Below are positions 1 through 51,000 of a stretch of DNA of 64,000 nucleotides, one piece after another. The DNA is taken from positions 14,625,976-14,689,975 of the forward strand of contig NC_072467.1 of NCBI RefSeq assembly GCF_027596085.1, given 5' to 3'. Within the stretch, counting starts at the first letter, position 1. Each line of letters begins with the position of its first letter. The position numbers and the translations under genes were made by a program. The stretch is from Anoplopoma fimbria. Its lineage: Eukaryota > Chordata > Actinopteri > Perciformes > Anoplopomatidae. A model generated the notes under the pieces. It was not told where the DNA came from. It made no database searches and worked only from the letters and a program-made list of their open reading frames with translations.

Positions 1-281
1 TCCGCTCGAGTCCTGAAAACAAGACCGAACAAGACAGAAGGGAGAGACACAGAGGAGGGGAGAAAAAGAAGAGAGGACGGAAGGACATAGGAAGGAATTA
101 AGGAAGGAAAGAGGGCGGAGGAGGAGACCAGGAGGAGTTTTTCTGGGGATCTTTTGGGATCTACTCTCTGGCAAAAAAAAAAAAAAAAAAAGGATTGAGT
201 TGGCAAAGTGTCTCACAGGGGCTGAGCTACAGCCCTGCCCCCCCGGAGTTACCACAGCCGCCTCACTGCAGCAGGGACAAA
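1..281 (+). promoter_or_regulatory. bcar1: bcar1 5' UTR and possible proximal promoter
   Basis: This is purine-rich sequence (GA-rich over about 20-135, an A-tract at about 173-191) leading to the bcar1 start codon. No TATA box is visible close to a plausible start site. The transcription start cannot be placed, and part of the promoter may lie before the window. Confidence 0.4.
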
Positions 282-38528
<38,247 letters not shown>

Positions 38529-38544
<16 letters not shown>

Positions 38545-38618
38545 CTGAGAGGGTGAGGGAGCTGGCAGGGTGCACGCAGCAGTTCAGGATGGTGCTGGGA
38601 CAGCTGCTGGTCATGTAG
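38529..38618 (+). pseudogene. bcar1: Out-of-frame continuation of the bcar1 C-terminus
   Basis: In this frame 29 codons encode the expected last helix of the FAT-like domain (EMTERVREL, then TQQF and VLGQLL), followed by TAG at 38616. It lies one frame away from exon 8, with no splice site that would join the two. This is the conserved 3' end of the gene separated by a single-base frame change, and not an independent gene. Confidence 0.85.
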
Positions 38619-39505
38619 TAGGGGGAGGGGGCGAGGGGAAGGGGGAGGCGGGAGAAGAGAATAAACCAAACAGTGACACAAACTGAGATGAACCAGTAGC
38701 ACGGGGGGGCAGTAAATCCTCCCCTGCAACAAGGGCTGGACGCCCCTGCAGCACGGGGGAGGGAGGACCTGGAGCCCTCTGTGGGAAACCCTGTACACCC
38801 TTCCAGTGTGAGGTTGGAGACCCCACATCAACCCTGTGCTCCCCCCACCTCACCCTTTCACTGGGACCACCCTCCCTCTTCCCTCCTTCCTTCCGTGGGC
38901 TTTTTATTGTAGACGAACTCAAAGGAACGTTTTATCTTCAGCGGGCTGGGCCAATGGTTGTAAAATAATCACTGTAAATATTTAAGTTACTTATTCAGTC
39001 AAAAAAAGATAAAAAGACTAAAGAACTTCCAGTATATAAATATAAATATATGGTTCCTTTTTTTGTTTTGTTTTTTGGAAGAAATGAAAAGATGAAAACA
39101 TAAATGTAGTTTTTAGACAATATCAATAATTGTTATTATTATTGCTATACCGTATAATTCCGGCTCTGATTCTTGATCCTTGTATGATTATTGTTATGGA
39201 TGTGTAAATTCCAGATGATATGTATGACTGTATGTTGTAGTACATCTATGCTCTTCCCTGACAAAGGCACACTTTCCAAAACAAAAGCACTGGAGCACAC
39301 ACACCCATCCATAAACTTCACCCGACGGCAAGCTGACAGTTCTACGTGCCGCCTGTGTGTCGGAGCGGATGTCACCGCCCGCAGCTCGATTGCTTGTCCA
39401 CACTGATTTCAATCCTCCGGTGCAGGCAGCACTGCTGCCTAGAGATGTCCACATAACTGTACGTTATGAGTACTGCAGTTATTAAAGATGATTTCAGTGC
39501 CCTCT
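38619..39505 (+). other. bcar1: bcar1 3' UTR
   Basis: Sequence after the conserved TAG, G-rich at first and then A/T-rich. An AATAAA at 38660-38665 is probably too early and lacks an obvious GU-rich follow-up. ATTAAA at 39481-39486 is followed by T/GT-rich sequence near 39508-39540 and is the better poly(A) signal, putting cleavage near 39500. ORFs here on either strand look incidental. Confidence 0.6.
39481..39486 (+). promoter_or_regulatory. Probable bcar1 poly(A) signal (ATTAAA)
   Basis: ATTAAA with a T-run and GT-rich stretch 20-50 bases downstream. It is placed where sequence character changes from 3' UTR to the repeat-laden intergenic region. Confidence 0.5.
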
Positions 39506-40360
39506 CAGTTTCTTTTTTTGTGGGGGAAAAGGTTGTCTTGTAAGAGGGATGTATTTCAAAAAAAGCAGTGTAAAAGGTTCAAAACTGAGGTGGAATTTAA
39601 AAAAAAAAAGTCATGAAAGAACCAGAGTATAGTCTGTTGAAAAATGTTTAAAAAAAGCCATATAATGATATTTTGAAATGGATCATAACAATTTTTACAA
39701 TAGCATTTAAAAGAATCATGAAAAAAACATACTGTAGTATGTCAAAAGCCATTATAAAAAGGTCATATTATAGTATTTCAAGAGAAGCCCTCCTATAGTA
39801 GGTAAAAAAAGTCATAAAATAGCAATATTATAGTATGTCAAATTCAGTGATAATAAAAGTCGTAGTATAATATGTAAAAACGAATTACATAATCCATAGT
39901 AATATCCAATGAATATTATAGAATTTGGGGGAAAAAACAGTCATAGTATAGCATGTCGAAAAAAAACATAGTAGTATGTTGGAATAGACATAAAAATGTC
40001 ATAGAATAGCATGTCCAAAAAATCTGAAGTCATGATGTTGTATGTCGATATTACTCCTTAAAAAACGTGTAGTATAGTATGTCTAAAAGTTATTTTATAG
40101 AAATAAAAAAGCCATAAAAACGTCAAAGTATATATGGAAGAAAGTCATAGTATATATGTCAAAAATTCATGAAAAAGTCAAAAGTATTGTATGTCGAAAA
40201 CAGTTGTAAAAAAAGTCTTAATAAAGTCATAGCATAGTATTTTGAAAAAGTCATAAAAAGATAAAGCATATGTTGAAAAACGTTGTAGTATAGTACGAGG
40301 AAAAAGTCATAAAAGTCAAAGTAAAGCATGTTGAAAAGTCATAAAAAGTCATAGTATATA

Positions 40361-40435
40361 GTATGTCGAAACAGGCCTGAAAATGTAATTGTAAAACATT
40401 TTGAAAAGAGTCTTGATATAGTACTTTGAAAAAAC
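40361..40435. repeat. Higher-order repeat block, copy A
   Basis: A block of about 75 bp (includes GTCGAAACAGGCCTGAAAAT and GAGTCTTGATATAGTACTTT) that recurs nearly identically at 41659-41731. It is much closer to its partner than neighbouring units are to each other, implying later duplication of part of the array. Confidence 0.8.
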
Positions 40436-41125
40436 TAATTAAAAAGTCATTGTCTACCTTGTTAAAATAAGTGATAGTACAGTATATCTAAAATGTCATA
40501 GTATAGCATGTCAAAAAAAGTCCTGGTATAGTGTGTCTTATAAAGTCATATAGAAGGCAGAGTATAGCATGTTGAAAAGTCATAAAATAAGCGTAGTATA
40601 TTATGTTTAAAAAGTCATAGTAAAGTACGTTTTAAAGTCCTTAAAAAGTTATATTCTAATAACAAAAAAGTGTGATGTTAGATTTTTCTGTCCATAAAGT
40701 CATAGTAAAGTATGTCATTAAAAAGTCTTAGTGATGTATGTTGCAGGAAGTCATAGTTTATAAAGTGAAAGTCATTAAATAGTCATAGTATAGTGAAAAA
40801 CGTCATAGTATAGCAAGTCGAGTCATTAGTCATAGCATAGTATGTGGAAAAAAGTCATCAAAAATCATAGTTTTTCTTTTTATAATTAAAAACTCTTTGT
40901 GCAGTATCGTGTGTAGTAAAAAAGTCAAGTAAAGCAATAATACATTTTGAAAAAAGTCTTAGACCCGTCTTCTAGAACACTGATATCTGATCTGACACAC
41001 TTCCCAGAAGAAGTCATATATGCAATCAAACAATATCTTACCACTGACCACCCACCGTACAGTGTTTTCTTACTCCATAGTTTGAGGTTCTTTCCTCAAG
41101 CAAATTTTTTAAGAACCCTAGATAC

Positions 41126-41181
41126 CATTACATTACATTTATTTAGCTGCCGCTTTCATCCAAAACCACTTCCAATAAGTG
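41126..41181 (-). repeat. Teleost SINE/LINE-type 3' tail fragment
   Basis: Reverse complement of the familiar GCTTTGGATAAAAGCGTCTGCTAAATG / TAATGTAATG type tail, diverged (positions carry the CATTACATTACATTTATTTAG end). The same family occurs on the plus strand at 51351-51411. Recognition is from memory of fish genomic sequence. Confidence 0.55.
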
Positions 41182-41658
41182 CATACTTTTTTAATACTAT
41201 GACTTCTTTTAAATATACTATGCTATGGGTTTTGTTATAACCTGTGACATACTTTGACTTTTTTGAAATACGACACTATGGCTTTTCATTACTTTTTTGA
41301 AATACTATCCTACTAACAAACATCATTGTATAGTATGTCATTTAACAGCAAAAGTTTAGTACGTCAAAAAAAGTCATGGTAAAGGAAGTCGAAAAGGTAT
41401 GTAAGAAGCCATAGGAGTATGTCCAAAAAAGCATTAAAAGGTCTTCAAATAGTAAGTCAAATGAATTCAAACATTTTTTGAAAATTAAAAAGAAAGTTGA
41501 AAAAGTGTCTTAGGAAAGTGGTAAGAAAGTCAAAGCATAGTTTGTCGTATAGACATATAAAAGTCACAATATGGTACGTTGCAAAGTGTCAGTACATATG
41601 TAAAGAAAAAATCCTAAAGACATAGTATGGTTTGTCCCGAAAAAAAGTCAAAGCATAT

Positions 41659-41731
41659 TATGTCGAAATAGGCCTGAAAATGTCATTGTATAACATTTTG
41701 AAAAGAGTCTTGATATAGTACTTTGAAAAAA
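41659..41731. repeat. Higher-order repeat block, copy B
   Basis: Near-identical partner of 40361-40435, same orientation, about 1.3 kb away. Confidence 0.8.
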
Positions 41732-42430
41732 GTAAATAAATAGTATAGTATTACTATAAAAAGTTATAGAAAGGCATAGTATAGTATGTTAAAATAACAT
41801 CTTAAAAAAGACATACGACAGTATGTCATCAAAAGTCATAGTACATATATCGAATAAAAAAAAGTAATTGTACAGTTTGCCCAAAAAATTAATTAAAAAA
41901 GGTCATAGTATAATTTGTCCAAAGTAAGTAATAAATAAATAAAAAATCTCCATATCTTAATATGGCTTTTTAAGACTTTTTTGACATTCTGTACCATCTT
42001 TTCAGACCTACTATAACTTTTTTCCCCCATTATATACTATGGCTTTTCATTACTTTTCTGACATTATATATTATGCCTTTTTTGACATTTTATACTATAA
42101 CATTTTGAAATACTACACCATGGATTTTTGATTACACTATGCTATAAGTGCTATACTTTGACTTTTCTGTCATACTATTTTGTGGATTTATTTAAAATAC
42201 TGAACAATGGCTTTGTTTTTTGTTTTTTTACGACTATATTATGACTTTTTTCAAGTACTATAATATGACTTTTCTGCTAACTGTACAATCACTTTTTTAT
42301 GACTCATATGATGTACTAAACTATTGCTTTTTAGTCTTGTTTCTACATACTTCAATATGACTTTTTCCGACATACTGAGCTATGACTTTTGAGGCGTTGA
42401 TTTTAGGCCATACTATGACTTTTTACGCTG

Positions 42431-42861
42431 GAGGAGACACAAAAAAACCCATAACAGACTCACGCATTATTTATATATAACATATCATATTTGTCTGATA
42501 TGAACCAATGATATTCTCGGAAAGTGTTAATCACACTCGTGATGTCTGAATGTCCATGTCTATTACAGAATATGTTCTAGAATATCATGATTTTTCAAGA
42601 AACTCATAATTACTAAATGTGCCGAATTTAAAAATGATGTATGCTTTCAACAACATCAAACACAACGCAGGTGGTAAAGAGAAAAAAGTTCTACCTCAGA
42701 GCTTCAAAACCAAAAAGATGTTGTCTCAGTTGGTCTGTATACACCTCTCTTCTTCCAAGATGTCATCCATCTGAGCCGCATGTCTAGAAATATGTGACCA
42801 ATATAAGCACCTGTCTTAACAGGCAACACACCTGACAGTTAAAGTGAAGCCATACAGCAAT

Positions 42862-42896
<35 letters not shown>

Positions 42897-44360
42897 TTAA
42901 CTTAATAGAGGTAATATTTAAAGTAAAAGAATTACAGACTACTGTAAACTACATCCTGTCCTACATGCTCTGGTACCACAGGCGGCGGTATGCACCTAAA
43001 AGTTGGAATTGAAAACTATCAATATCCACAAATCATTAAATCAGGTAGTGAACTGATATTACGTTACTGTTTTGTTAGCTTTCCAGCTAAGGTTAACTCA
43101 ATTAGCTTTCAGCCTGGCTTGTTGCTCTTAGCTAACTAGCTAGCTCTACACGGCGACTCTACGGTGGAGAATGAGACTGCAGACGTCGTGATAACGTTGC
43201 TTTCAAACAGATATTTGTTTTCTCTGTGCAGTAAACATCAAACACAGCGCTGTTTAAATTAGTTAGTGGAACCCCAGTTTATATAGACACTTCCAGTTCA
43301 CTACTGTAAGTTTATGCCTCACAGTGACTGCCGCTACTGCCCGTCACGGTACTTTCTCTACACACACAGGTGCGCCTGCCTTAACATAACAAACACACAC
43401 GTTACCCATAAGGCCACCTGCCTTAAAGGGGAGGGCTTGGCTAGTAACCATAGTAACCCTCCTATAAAGTAACACTAGCCCATGATGATTGAACCCTTAA
43501 CATTACAACAACGCGTTTACAGACAAAAGGCCTTTAAGAACATGAGCTATATAATGAAACATTACCCATAATAATCCTAGTTTACAACAGTCCTAAAAAT
43601 AGAGAGTCAATCTCCATAAAATGTCTGTGAAAGCATTCTGCATATAGGTTAATGGAACTGAAGCTTGGGTCTGTGCCGCAGCTCTTAGTAATCACTGATT
43701 CAGTTAGCAAACACAGCTAAACCATGAAGTCATGTATTATAACATGAGTGCCTCAAATTATAAACTAAAATTGATCAATGTAATATTCAAACAAAATTAC
43801 AGTGTATTATAGTTAAGTTAGGAATATTTTTAGCAAAAAAAATGTTTTGGTGCACAAAGTCTGTTGCCTATGTGATTTTAATGAAATACTTGCTAACACT
43901 TTGTCTAACAACTAGGGGGATTGGGATGGTGGAGATTATTAATTGCATTGTAATTTCAACAAGTGGCCTCTAGTGAGTGGTATTTACCAAAGAAACCTTA
44001 AAATGTAAAGAAAATGATGCACACTTTTTCCACATCAGGAAATTCTAAAGGTGATGGATAACGATCTCAGTGGATATTCCTGGCATGCTGGAGGACTTTT
44101 GTAAGAACCCTCTCTGGAATGGAGCATGTCTAAAGTCTGGACTGCTGCCGTGTAGAGCAGTATAGTGATCCTTTCAGTGGTTCCTTATAGTGTTCACTTT
44201 CACCACATCATACAATCTAAAACGCAACAATTCTAACTCAAAACACATTGCGTTCATTTTACACTACATGTGCATTATTTATTCAGCTTCCTGTTTACAT
44301 GATTCAAATCATCCAGGTTTCGGATGTGACATTTAGTTACCGCAGCGGAGGATACAACCA
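42431..44360. other. Intergenic sequence, little recognised
   Basis: Contains an (AAT)n array at 42863-42896 and several TAGC-rich phrases near 43070-43145. No ORF of note, no splice-supported exon and no known element recognised. Confidence 0.6.
42863..42896 (+). repeat. (AAT)n microsatellite
   Basis: About 11 units, intergenic. Confidence 0.92.
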
Positions 44361-44364
44361 ATTT

Positions 44365-44700
44365 AAAGGAATACTTCACCCCCCAAAATGACCATTTGTA
44401 TATAAATTACTCTGCGTTACCTTGAATTCTTGAAGAAGATTAGTTTTTTCTCGCATGCCTCCAGGGCGAAAAAGACTCCAAAAAACCGAGATAAGTCTTG
44501 ATGAATGTAATTAAACCACAGCATAACTACATTGTGAGTGACTCTATGAAGGCTTCATGGACAGTATGGACAAGGATGACTCTCAACAAAATTCCATGCA
44601 GATGGCCTTTAATGTACTCCATAGGTGCAGAGCAAATAAATGCATACATTTTACAATTATAAAAAGTAGCAACCCAAAACCCATGTTGACAGGCAATTTA
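44365..44700. repeat. Possible teleost dispersed repeat
   Basis: Begins with AAAGGAATACTTCACCCCCC followed by AAAATGACC, a head I associate with a common fish interspersed repeat. Boundaries are approximate and the classification is open. Confidence 0.4.
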
Positions 44701-44893
44701 AATAACTTCTTCAACTAAAAGAGAAGAATGATACGAGGTGAAGTGTAAATTAAATTTCAAAATGTGACATCAGATGTTTCATTTCATGTATTTTTCCAGT
44801 CAAAGTTTACTTCAAATGTTACTCCCAGATGTCAGACAAAGGTGCACGTTGCCGTGGCAGCCTCACCCTGGTATATTGTCTTAGTTATTAATA

Positions 44894-44899
44894 TTTATT
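44894..44899 (-). promoter_or_regulatory. Probable poly(A) signal of the SDR gene
   Basis: AATAAA on the minus strand, about 58 bases past the stop codon. A very short 3' UTR is implied. Confidence 0.55.
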
Positions 44900-44956
44900 G
44901 GCAAAAAAACCTGCTTTGTTTGTTTTTAGGTCCTGGTGTGGTTGACACGGCGACTG

Positions 44957-45070
44957 CTACCAGGGGATCGTGTTGCCCTGCCAGTCCAGAAGCATCCCAG
45001 AATCTTTGTCGCTGAGGGATGACATCATGGTGAGCATGCCGTGCACGCTCTCCTGGGGAGATAAAGGAGC
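44957..45070 (-). CDS. SDR gene exon 7 (terminal)
   Basis: 38 codons including [22 protein letters not shown], then [17 protein letters not shown]. The ending LDWxGxTxPW is characteristic of C-factor/sniffer-like SDRs. Acceptor CCCACAG. Stop at 44957-44959. Confidence 0.92.
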   Translation of the reverse strand, partial: APLSPQESVHGMLTMMSSLSDKDSGMLLDWQGNTIPW

Positions 45071-48000
45071 CTGTGGGAGACGAGAGAAACAGACAAAAGA
45101 AAGAGGGAAATCAATGGAAATGAAGGTTACTTAAAGAATCACTGGAAGCAGGTGACTAAATACATCGTAGAGGTGCGGAGGGTGGAAGTACCTACCAAGC
45201 GGCCTATCACAAGCTTGAAATTAAAAGTCGTTTTTTTTTTAACCTGCAATTAAATATGCAAAAGATTTTACATATTTATAATTATGGATACATATGATTA
45301 GTTGTTGAATTTTTGCTTTGTCACTGTGACCGAGCAATGTTGACAATGTTGACCTACAGGAAATACTTGTCATGCTAGTAACAATGTAAAAGTTTATCAT
45401 CACAGCAAACAATGCAGTTGATCAACCCTCTCTGCTCTTTGACTCTACTTTTCACTTGGCTGGTTAGTAAGAAAACACCTGTATGACTGGTTGTTTAGAG
45501 GATAATCAAAGGACTTGCAGCGAATTTGATGCTCCTAAAAACTACAAAGATTATCTTGCAAGACTAAGACTGAAGGCCTTTGTGCATTAAGTATGAATTT
45601 TTGGTCTGAAACTCTCACACTTGAAAATAAGTACGATCTCACGTTGTGACGTGTGCTTTTGGGCTAAATGCCAGATGTCAGCATGGTCACAACAATGTTA
45701 ACATTTTTAGCAGGTAATGGTCACCATATTTACATCTTTGTGTTTGAGCGTTAGCAAACATTTGCTAATTAGCACTATACACAACGTAAGGGCCTCAGCT
45801 GATGGGAATTAGTTTCAATGTGGTCATTAAACCAAAGTATTGGACAAGATAAAAATGTTGAACTGACGATGGTGCTAAAGGTAATGTAAGAGGATCCCCA
45901 TAGTTATAACAATTCATCCTGAAGGGAACATGAATGCCAACGATGCAAAATTTCATGACAAACCAAGCTGTCTATGCGAGTCAATGCAACTACAAAAGGT
46001 CCTCGAGCATGCAGCCACAACTGGCCTACCAAAATATTATGCCATTTGATGCAGCAGAATGCAAGATTAGCCGTGGACAGACACAGAGGTGCACACTCAC
46101 CCACACACGCCCGATCGCATAATTCTCCTGTCCTAAATAATAATTAAAGGGCATCATATTTTATAAACGGCTCATACATTTTGTTTGTATAATATGAATA
46201 ACCAAAGTAAATGCAAGCATCAGATAAATTCAGCTGAGCAGAAGTACCCTTGTACTTCAGTTGCCGACAGTATTTAAGTAAAAGTACTTAGTTACTTTCT
46301 ACTACTGATTGATACTGAGAGCTATCATGTAAATAGTTGGGCCAGTTCAACCAGAAAGCGTGTTCACATTATGGAATCTAAAGTAGAGAACAGACTTAGT
46401 ATGTCAAAGCTTCTGTCCTTTTTTCTGTTCATACAAACCTGCTGAAAGAACCGTATTGTATTAAAAAGGTGTGCAGTGCTTCTCTTTAAACTCTCCATCC
46501 ACTCACATGTCCTCCTCCCATCCCAGTGCGGACCCAGCCAGGGTGGATTGCTGTCACCAGTATGTTGTGTCTCTTGAAGTCCTCAGATTGACAGCGAGTC
46601 ACCATGTTCAGTGCTGCCTGGCAACCAACAGCAGAAAGCACAGAAGCTTTGTTGGTAAAATGACACAAAATACATCAGTCTTATACATCATTTTTATGTA
46701 ATTTAGAGAAGGATACAGGTTTCTGAAATTTTTCTAAAATCAAGAACGTCTGGGTCTCTAGGATCAAATCTCCCAAGATACAGATTCCCAGTCATGTTTT
46801 CCCTGTAGCCTCCCTCCCAACCACCCGAAGGATGTCAGACACACGGTGTATAATTTTACAACCTACAAATGGTCCTGGCTGGGAGCCAACACCGACACCA
46901 CACTGCTGGAGAACCAAGCCGTATTGCTGGGTCCACTGGAGGGAAGGGAGGCACGAGGGGAACCTGAACCAGGACTGAGCGGAGCGGAGCAGACTTTCAG
47001 ACCCCTGTTGCATTAAAATAATAGGTATTCTAAAGGGACTCTGGTGCTTGGAAAACAATACCGCTTTCACCCACAGGGACCGGCAAAATCTAAGCAAATT
47101 GAAAGTACCTCGTAGTAACTTTAAATGACTAGTGCAACTGTGTGAGTTGTTCATCTATTTAGACCGTATTCCTGGCAGTGTGGAGAAGTCTTGACCATCA
47201 TGTTGGCAGACAGAATTCATGGAAAATATAATCAGTTTAAAAAGTAAAACAACACCATCCCAATCATTACTGATTACCTGTGAATTATAGAATAGACCTG
47301 TCAATCACAAGTGTACCTACAGTAAAAATCTGCCTAATGGCTGCTTTCCATCTAGGTGTGTCTCTTTCATTTGAGTTGCCCTGCCCCAACAGGTGCAACA
47401 GAACTAACAGGAGAGGCAGGGAGATGTCAGAAAGGAACAGTGTGGTTGGGTGGACCATGTTGCCATCCACACCCAGAGCATGTAATATCTGTGGCCTGAC
47501 AACATTCTGCAACATTACTGCATTTGTCCAGTTGACGGCATGGTAAAAAAAAAGATGCTTATTGCTTTAATTTAATATTGATATATATATTCCTCAGTGC
47601 CATAGAGTTCCATCACATCAATGAGCCACACTGTTGCATTGGGAGACATGTTCCTTAATTATAATGAACATACACACAGTAGTTTATTTTGATTCAATGC
47701 CAAATGCACTGTCCTGCTGCCACAAGCACTAGAGCACCAAATGTGGATTATCCCGCGGTTGGAAATAGTCCCCAAAAAAGTCACTATTTCCTTCTGTTTG
47801 TTTGCTAAAAACTACAGTGACCAGTTTTAGGAAATCCCTGGGCTCCTTTTTTGTTTTTTTCAAAGAAACCATATTGCCTATTCTGATATTATTTTTAAAG
47901 ATTTTAATCTAAAGAAGGAACCAATGGGCTAAGTAGGGAAGTCAGAAGTATTGACTGAGATGGACTAACATGGTTTGGGTGCTGTTTCAGGGAATTTGTT

Positions 48001-51000
48001 GACAAAAAAAGGAAATGTCAGTCTTATCCCTCAAAGTAATAAGAGCACACAAAGTAAATATGTGAGACTAGGAGAAACGGGTTCTCATACAGGGTTAATT
48101 CAACCGTAGCTGTGAATCCGTCTCTTTTGACTTTAGGGGCCTCTGTTTTGGGGATGTTCTTATCTCATGAAACCAAATTAAAGAGCTTAAAAAAAAATCT
48201 TCCAGAAAAAAAAAAGGAAAACAAATTAGGATGAATTGTCATTATTTATCATTTTAAATATCAAATGTAGGTTTTGTGATAGTCAGCGGTACCTTGCTGG
48301 CCCTATAAGGGTACATCTGCGCCTCAGCAAAGGTCTCTGGACATTTCGCTATGGATGAGATCAGCGTGGAGATGTTGATGATGGCCGACCTCCTGCAGGA
48401 CATTTTCTCACCTGAGACGCATTGAGAGACAAAGAGACTTGTGTCATGACATAGGAATAATAATGATAATACTACTTCTACAATTAATAACAATAATAAT
48501 GAGAATAAATTTGCAACGTGATATAATGCATTTCTCGTGTTCTTTTTTGTGTGTTTATGCATAAATCACAGTGATTCAAAAGAGTTTCCACTTTATTACC
48601 CTCGTCCTTTTCAGGTGAGTGCATCTCTGCTGCTCTCTGGAGGAGTGGAAGAAACATCTGAAGAGAGAGAGAGAGAGAGTTGATGTGGTGTGCGTTTCAT
48701 TACAAAAGATTTCATGTTGTAACTGATACAACTACTTGTGTTTGAGGTGCAATGTGTAAGATCTGGACATAATTTAGTTTAAAACAAAAAAAAGAACTAA
48801 CATTATCAGAATAGATTGTAAATAGATTAAAGTGTAGACATTATGTCAAAGACGTCTATGAATTATGGTGCAGAGATATGTAATGAAATTAGCATGCTTT
48901 TGTTTTTGTCCACTAAACAAACAAGGCCGTACAGCCTCCTGCTAGTGGCACAAACACACAGACGGCTAACTTAAACTATGGGCCGACGCCACGCATGAAG
49001 ATTATAAAATTGCAGTGTTATTTTGACTACTAGAAATTGGTTGGATTTTGCGTATTCTTGGACTCAATAGTTGAATTGAAATGCTGCCCCCTATTTCTTT
49101 GGAGCAGGTGGCTAGGCATTACACATTGCACCTTTAATACCCTCTGAATGTACCAATTGAATACACCTACCATATGTTTTTTTACGTATGTAAACTTTGA
49201 CAGTCTGGCTCCTAGCTGGTAGCACCATCTGTTCCTGTCTCTTATTTTTGTGTCTATAGTTGTTTTTCATTCTGTTGCTACAGTATGTGACTCAGTAGTG
49301 ATGTAGATACATGATGTCTGCCAACATCGGACATGAATGTCAGTGTTTTTTCCTATTTCAACAGTGAAAATTTGTGGTCAGATGATGCAAGCGATGCAGC
49401 AGTTACTGCTTTTCATCATCAGAACATGCTGATATTTGGTCTGTGTGTGTCTGTGACTCATCTCTGGTATGGACGAGACCGCCTACAGGTTGGGAGATTA
49501 ATCCCCTAATGACGTGGTGCGGACAAAACAACTTAAAGCTCAACGCTGTGACAACAGTGGACATGGTTGTGGATGTTTTTTGTCCAGGACCCTATGGCGA
49601 ACAAGAATGATCATAGCTTACGCCTTCCACCCTGGACAAAGACTCTTTGTATCATTCCTCCTCTGTCAGAAGCCTAGGCGTCCATCAGTTCAAAAACCTC
49701 ACGCCTTAAAACATTCACGCTAAAAGCATAGGGAGGAGCAAGACGAAACCAACCTTGGCAATGAGAAATGGTCCAACCACATTGGTTTCGTACACCTCCA
49801 TCATGTCTTTTTTCCCAGTGGCAGAGAGCGGTCCCGGTGTGCTCGGTCCTATAATGGCGGCGTTGTTGATCAGGAGATTCAACCCACCGGCCCCGATCTG
49901 CTCGTTCACAGCCTGGACAGCAGCCGAGATGCTGTCCTCATCCGACATGTCTGCAGAATGCAAAATTAATATTAATATTAATATTCTCTATAACGATCAG
50001 CATGGATACAAATTCTTTTTTTGATCCCGTTTGAATTATGCCGTGAATTACACACTTTTACAAATTTTAAAGAAAATTCTATACGTATAAGACATGAATG
50101 GGTAAATACGTAGCTAGAAAGACTACACGCCTAAAAGTTGTGAAAGTGACGTCTCTCTATAAAGCTACAATGTGTTATGTTATGTGTGTGCACATCCTAC
50201 CAGGGTGTACACACACCAACAGTATTTGTTCGTTCTTTTGCTTCCTGGCCGATAAAAATAGCATCTGGATAAAAGCCATTGGTCAGACAACGCTACATTT
50301 GTGCATCGATATAGCTAAGATAGCTAGCAAGCTAGCAAGCTAGCAAGCCAAGGCAACGGCCGTGCTACTGAAGCACAGACGAGAGATATAGTTGACACTA
50401 TGACCTCAGTGATCGGTTTCACACAAAACTAAATGCTACAACGACAAATCTATGACACTCTGCAACTTTTTTGAATTTCAACATTATCTTTTGAATTGAC
50501 AAAAATTGTATGTGTAATTCATGGCACAGTTTAAACGGAATCAACGATTATGCTAATGGTGAAGATTTCACCAATGCGCACCTCTTGAGGAACTGGTGAA
50601 GTTGAACAAAGGGATTTGCAACAAGTTTGGTGAATCCAGCTCGGATCTTATTATGAGCAAACCTCAAAAAATGTAAGAGGTTTAGGATAATGATGTTCTT
50701 CCATCAGGCCCAATGTTAGCTTGTTGGGTCATACAATTGCAATGGGTAGTTGACAGAAGGTGGAGGTGCTCATATGCTGGGTAAACACAGGCTTAGCTAT
50801 TCAGAGGGTGTGCTGCTGAGAACACACAACTGTAGAACAGTATGTCTGGACTCCAAGGACTATAACCGCCGACTGGATGTCCATATAACTGCTTTAATTT
50901 AACTGCATATGTTGAGACTGTCAAACTGAATGTGCAACTAGAGCACACAATGGGTTTTTTTGTATTCTATCCTTCATGTTTCTCTTCTGACTTGATGGAA

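Larger units (their letters stand above)
39550..42430. repeat. AT-rich degenerate minisatellite with strand switches
   Basis: Dozens of diverged copies of a phrase close to AAAAAGTCATAGTATAGTATG. Orientation is forward over about 39550-40960 and 41320-41960. It is reversed (reading ATACTATGACTTTTT-like) over about 41200-41310 and 41960-42430. Unit spacing varies, about 20-45 bp. Between the first two segments (41126-41181) lies a teleost repeat tail. No plausible gene lies inside. Such arrays are usually fast-evolving non-coding DNA; the exact family is not identified. Confidence 0.85.

Noticed and set aside
39550..42430. CRISPR-like array
   Set aside because: The repeated phrase is degenerate, unevenly spaced and occurs in both orientations in vertebrate DNA.
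46792..47154. 120-codon minus-strand ORF in SDR intron 5
   Set aside because: No recognisable domain, no splice support, and composition suggests repeat-derived sequence.
47280..47546. 88-codon plus-strand ORF in SDR intron 5
   Set aside because: No family resemblance; the opposite strand is equally open.
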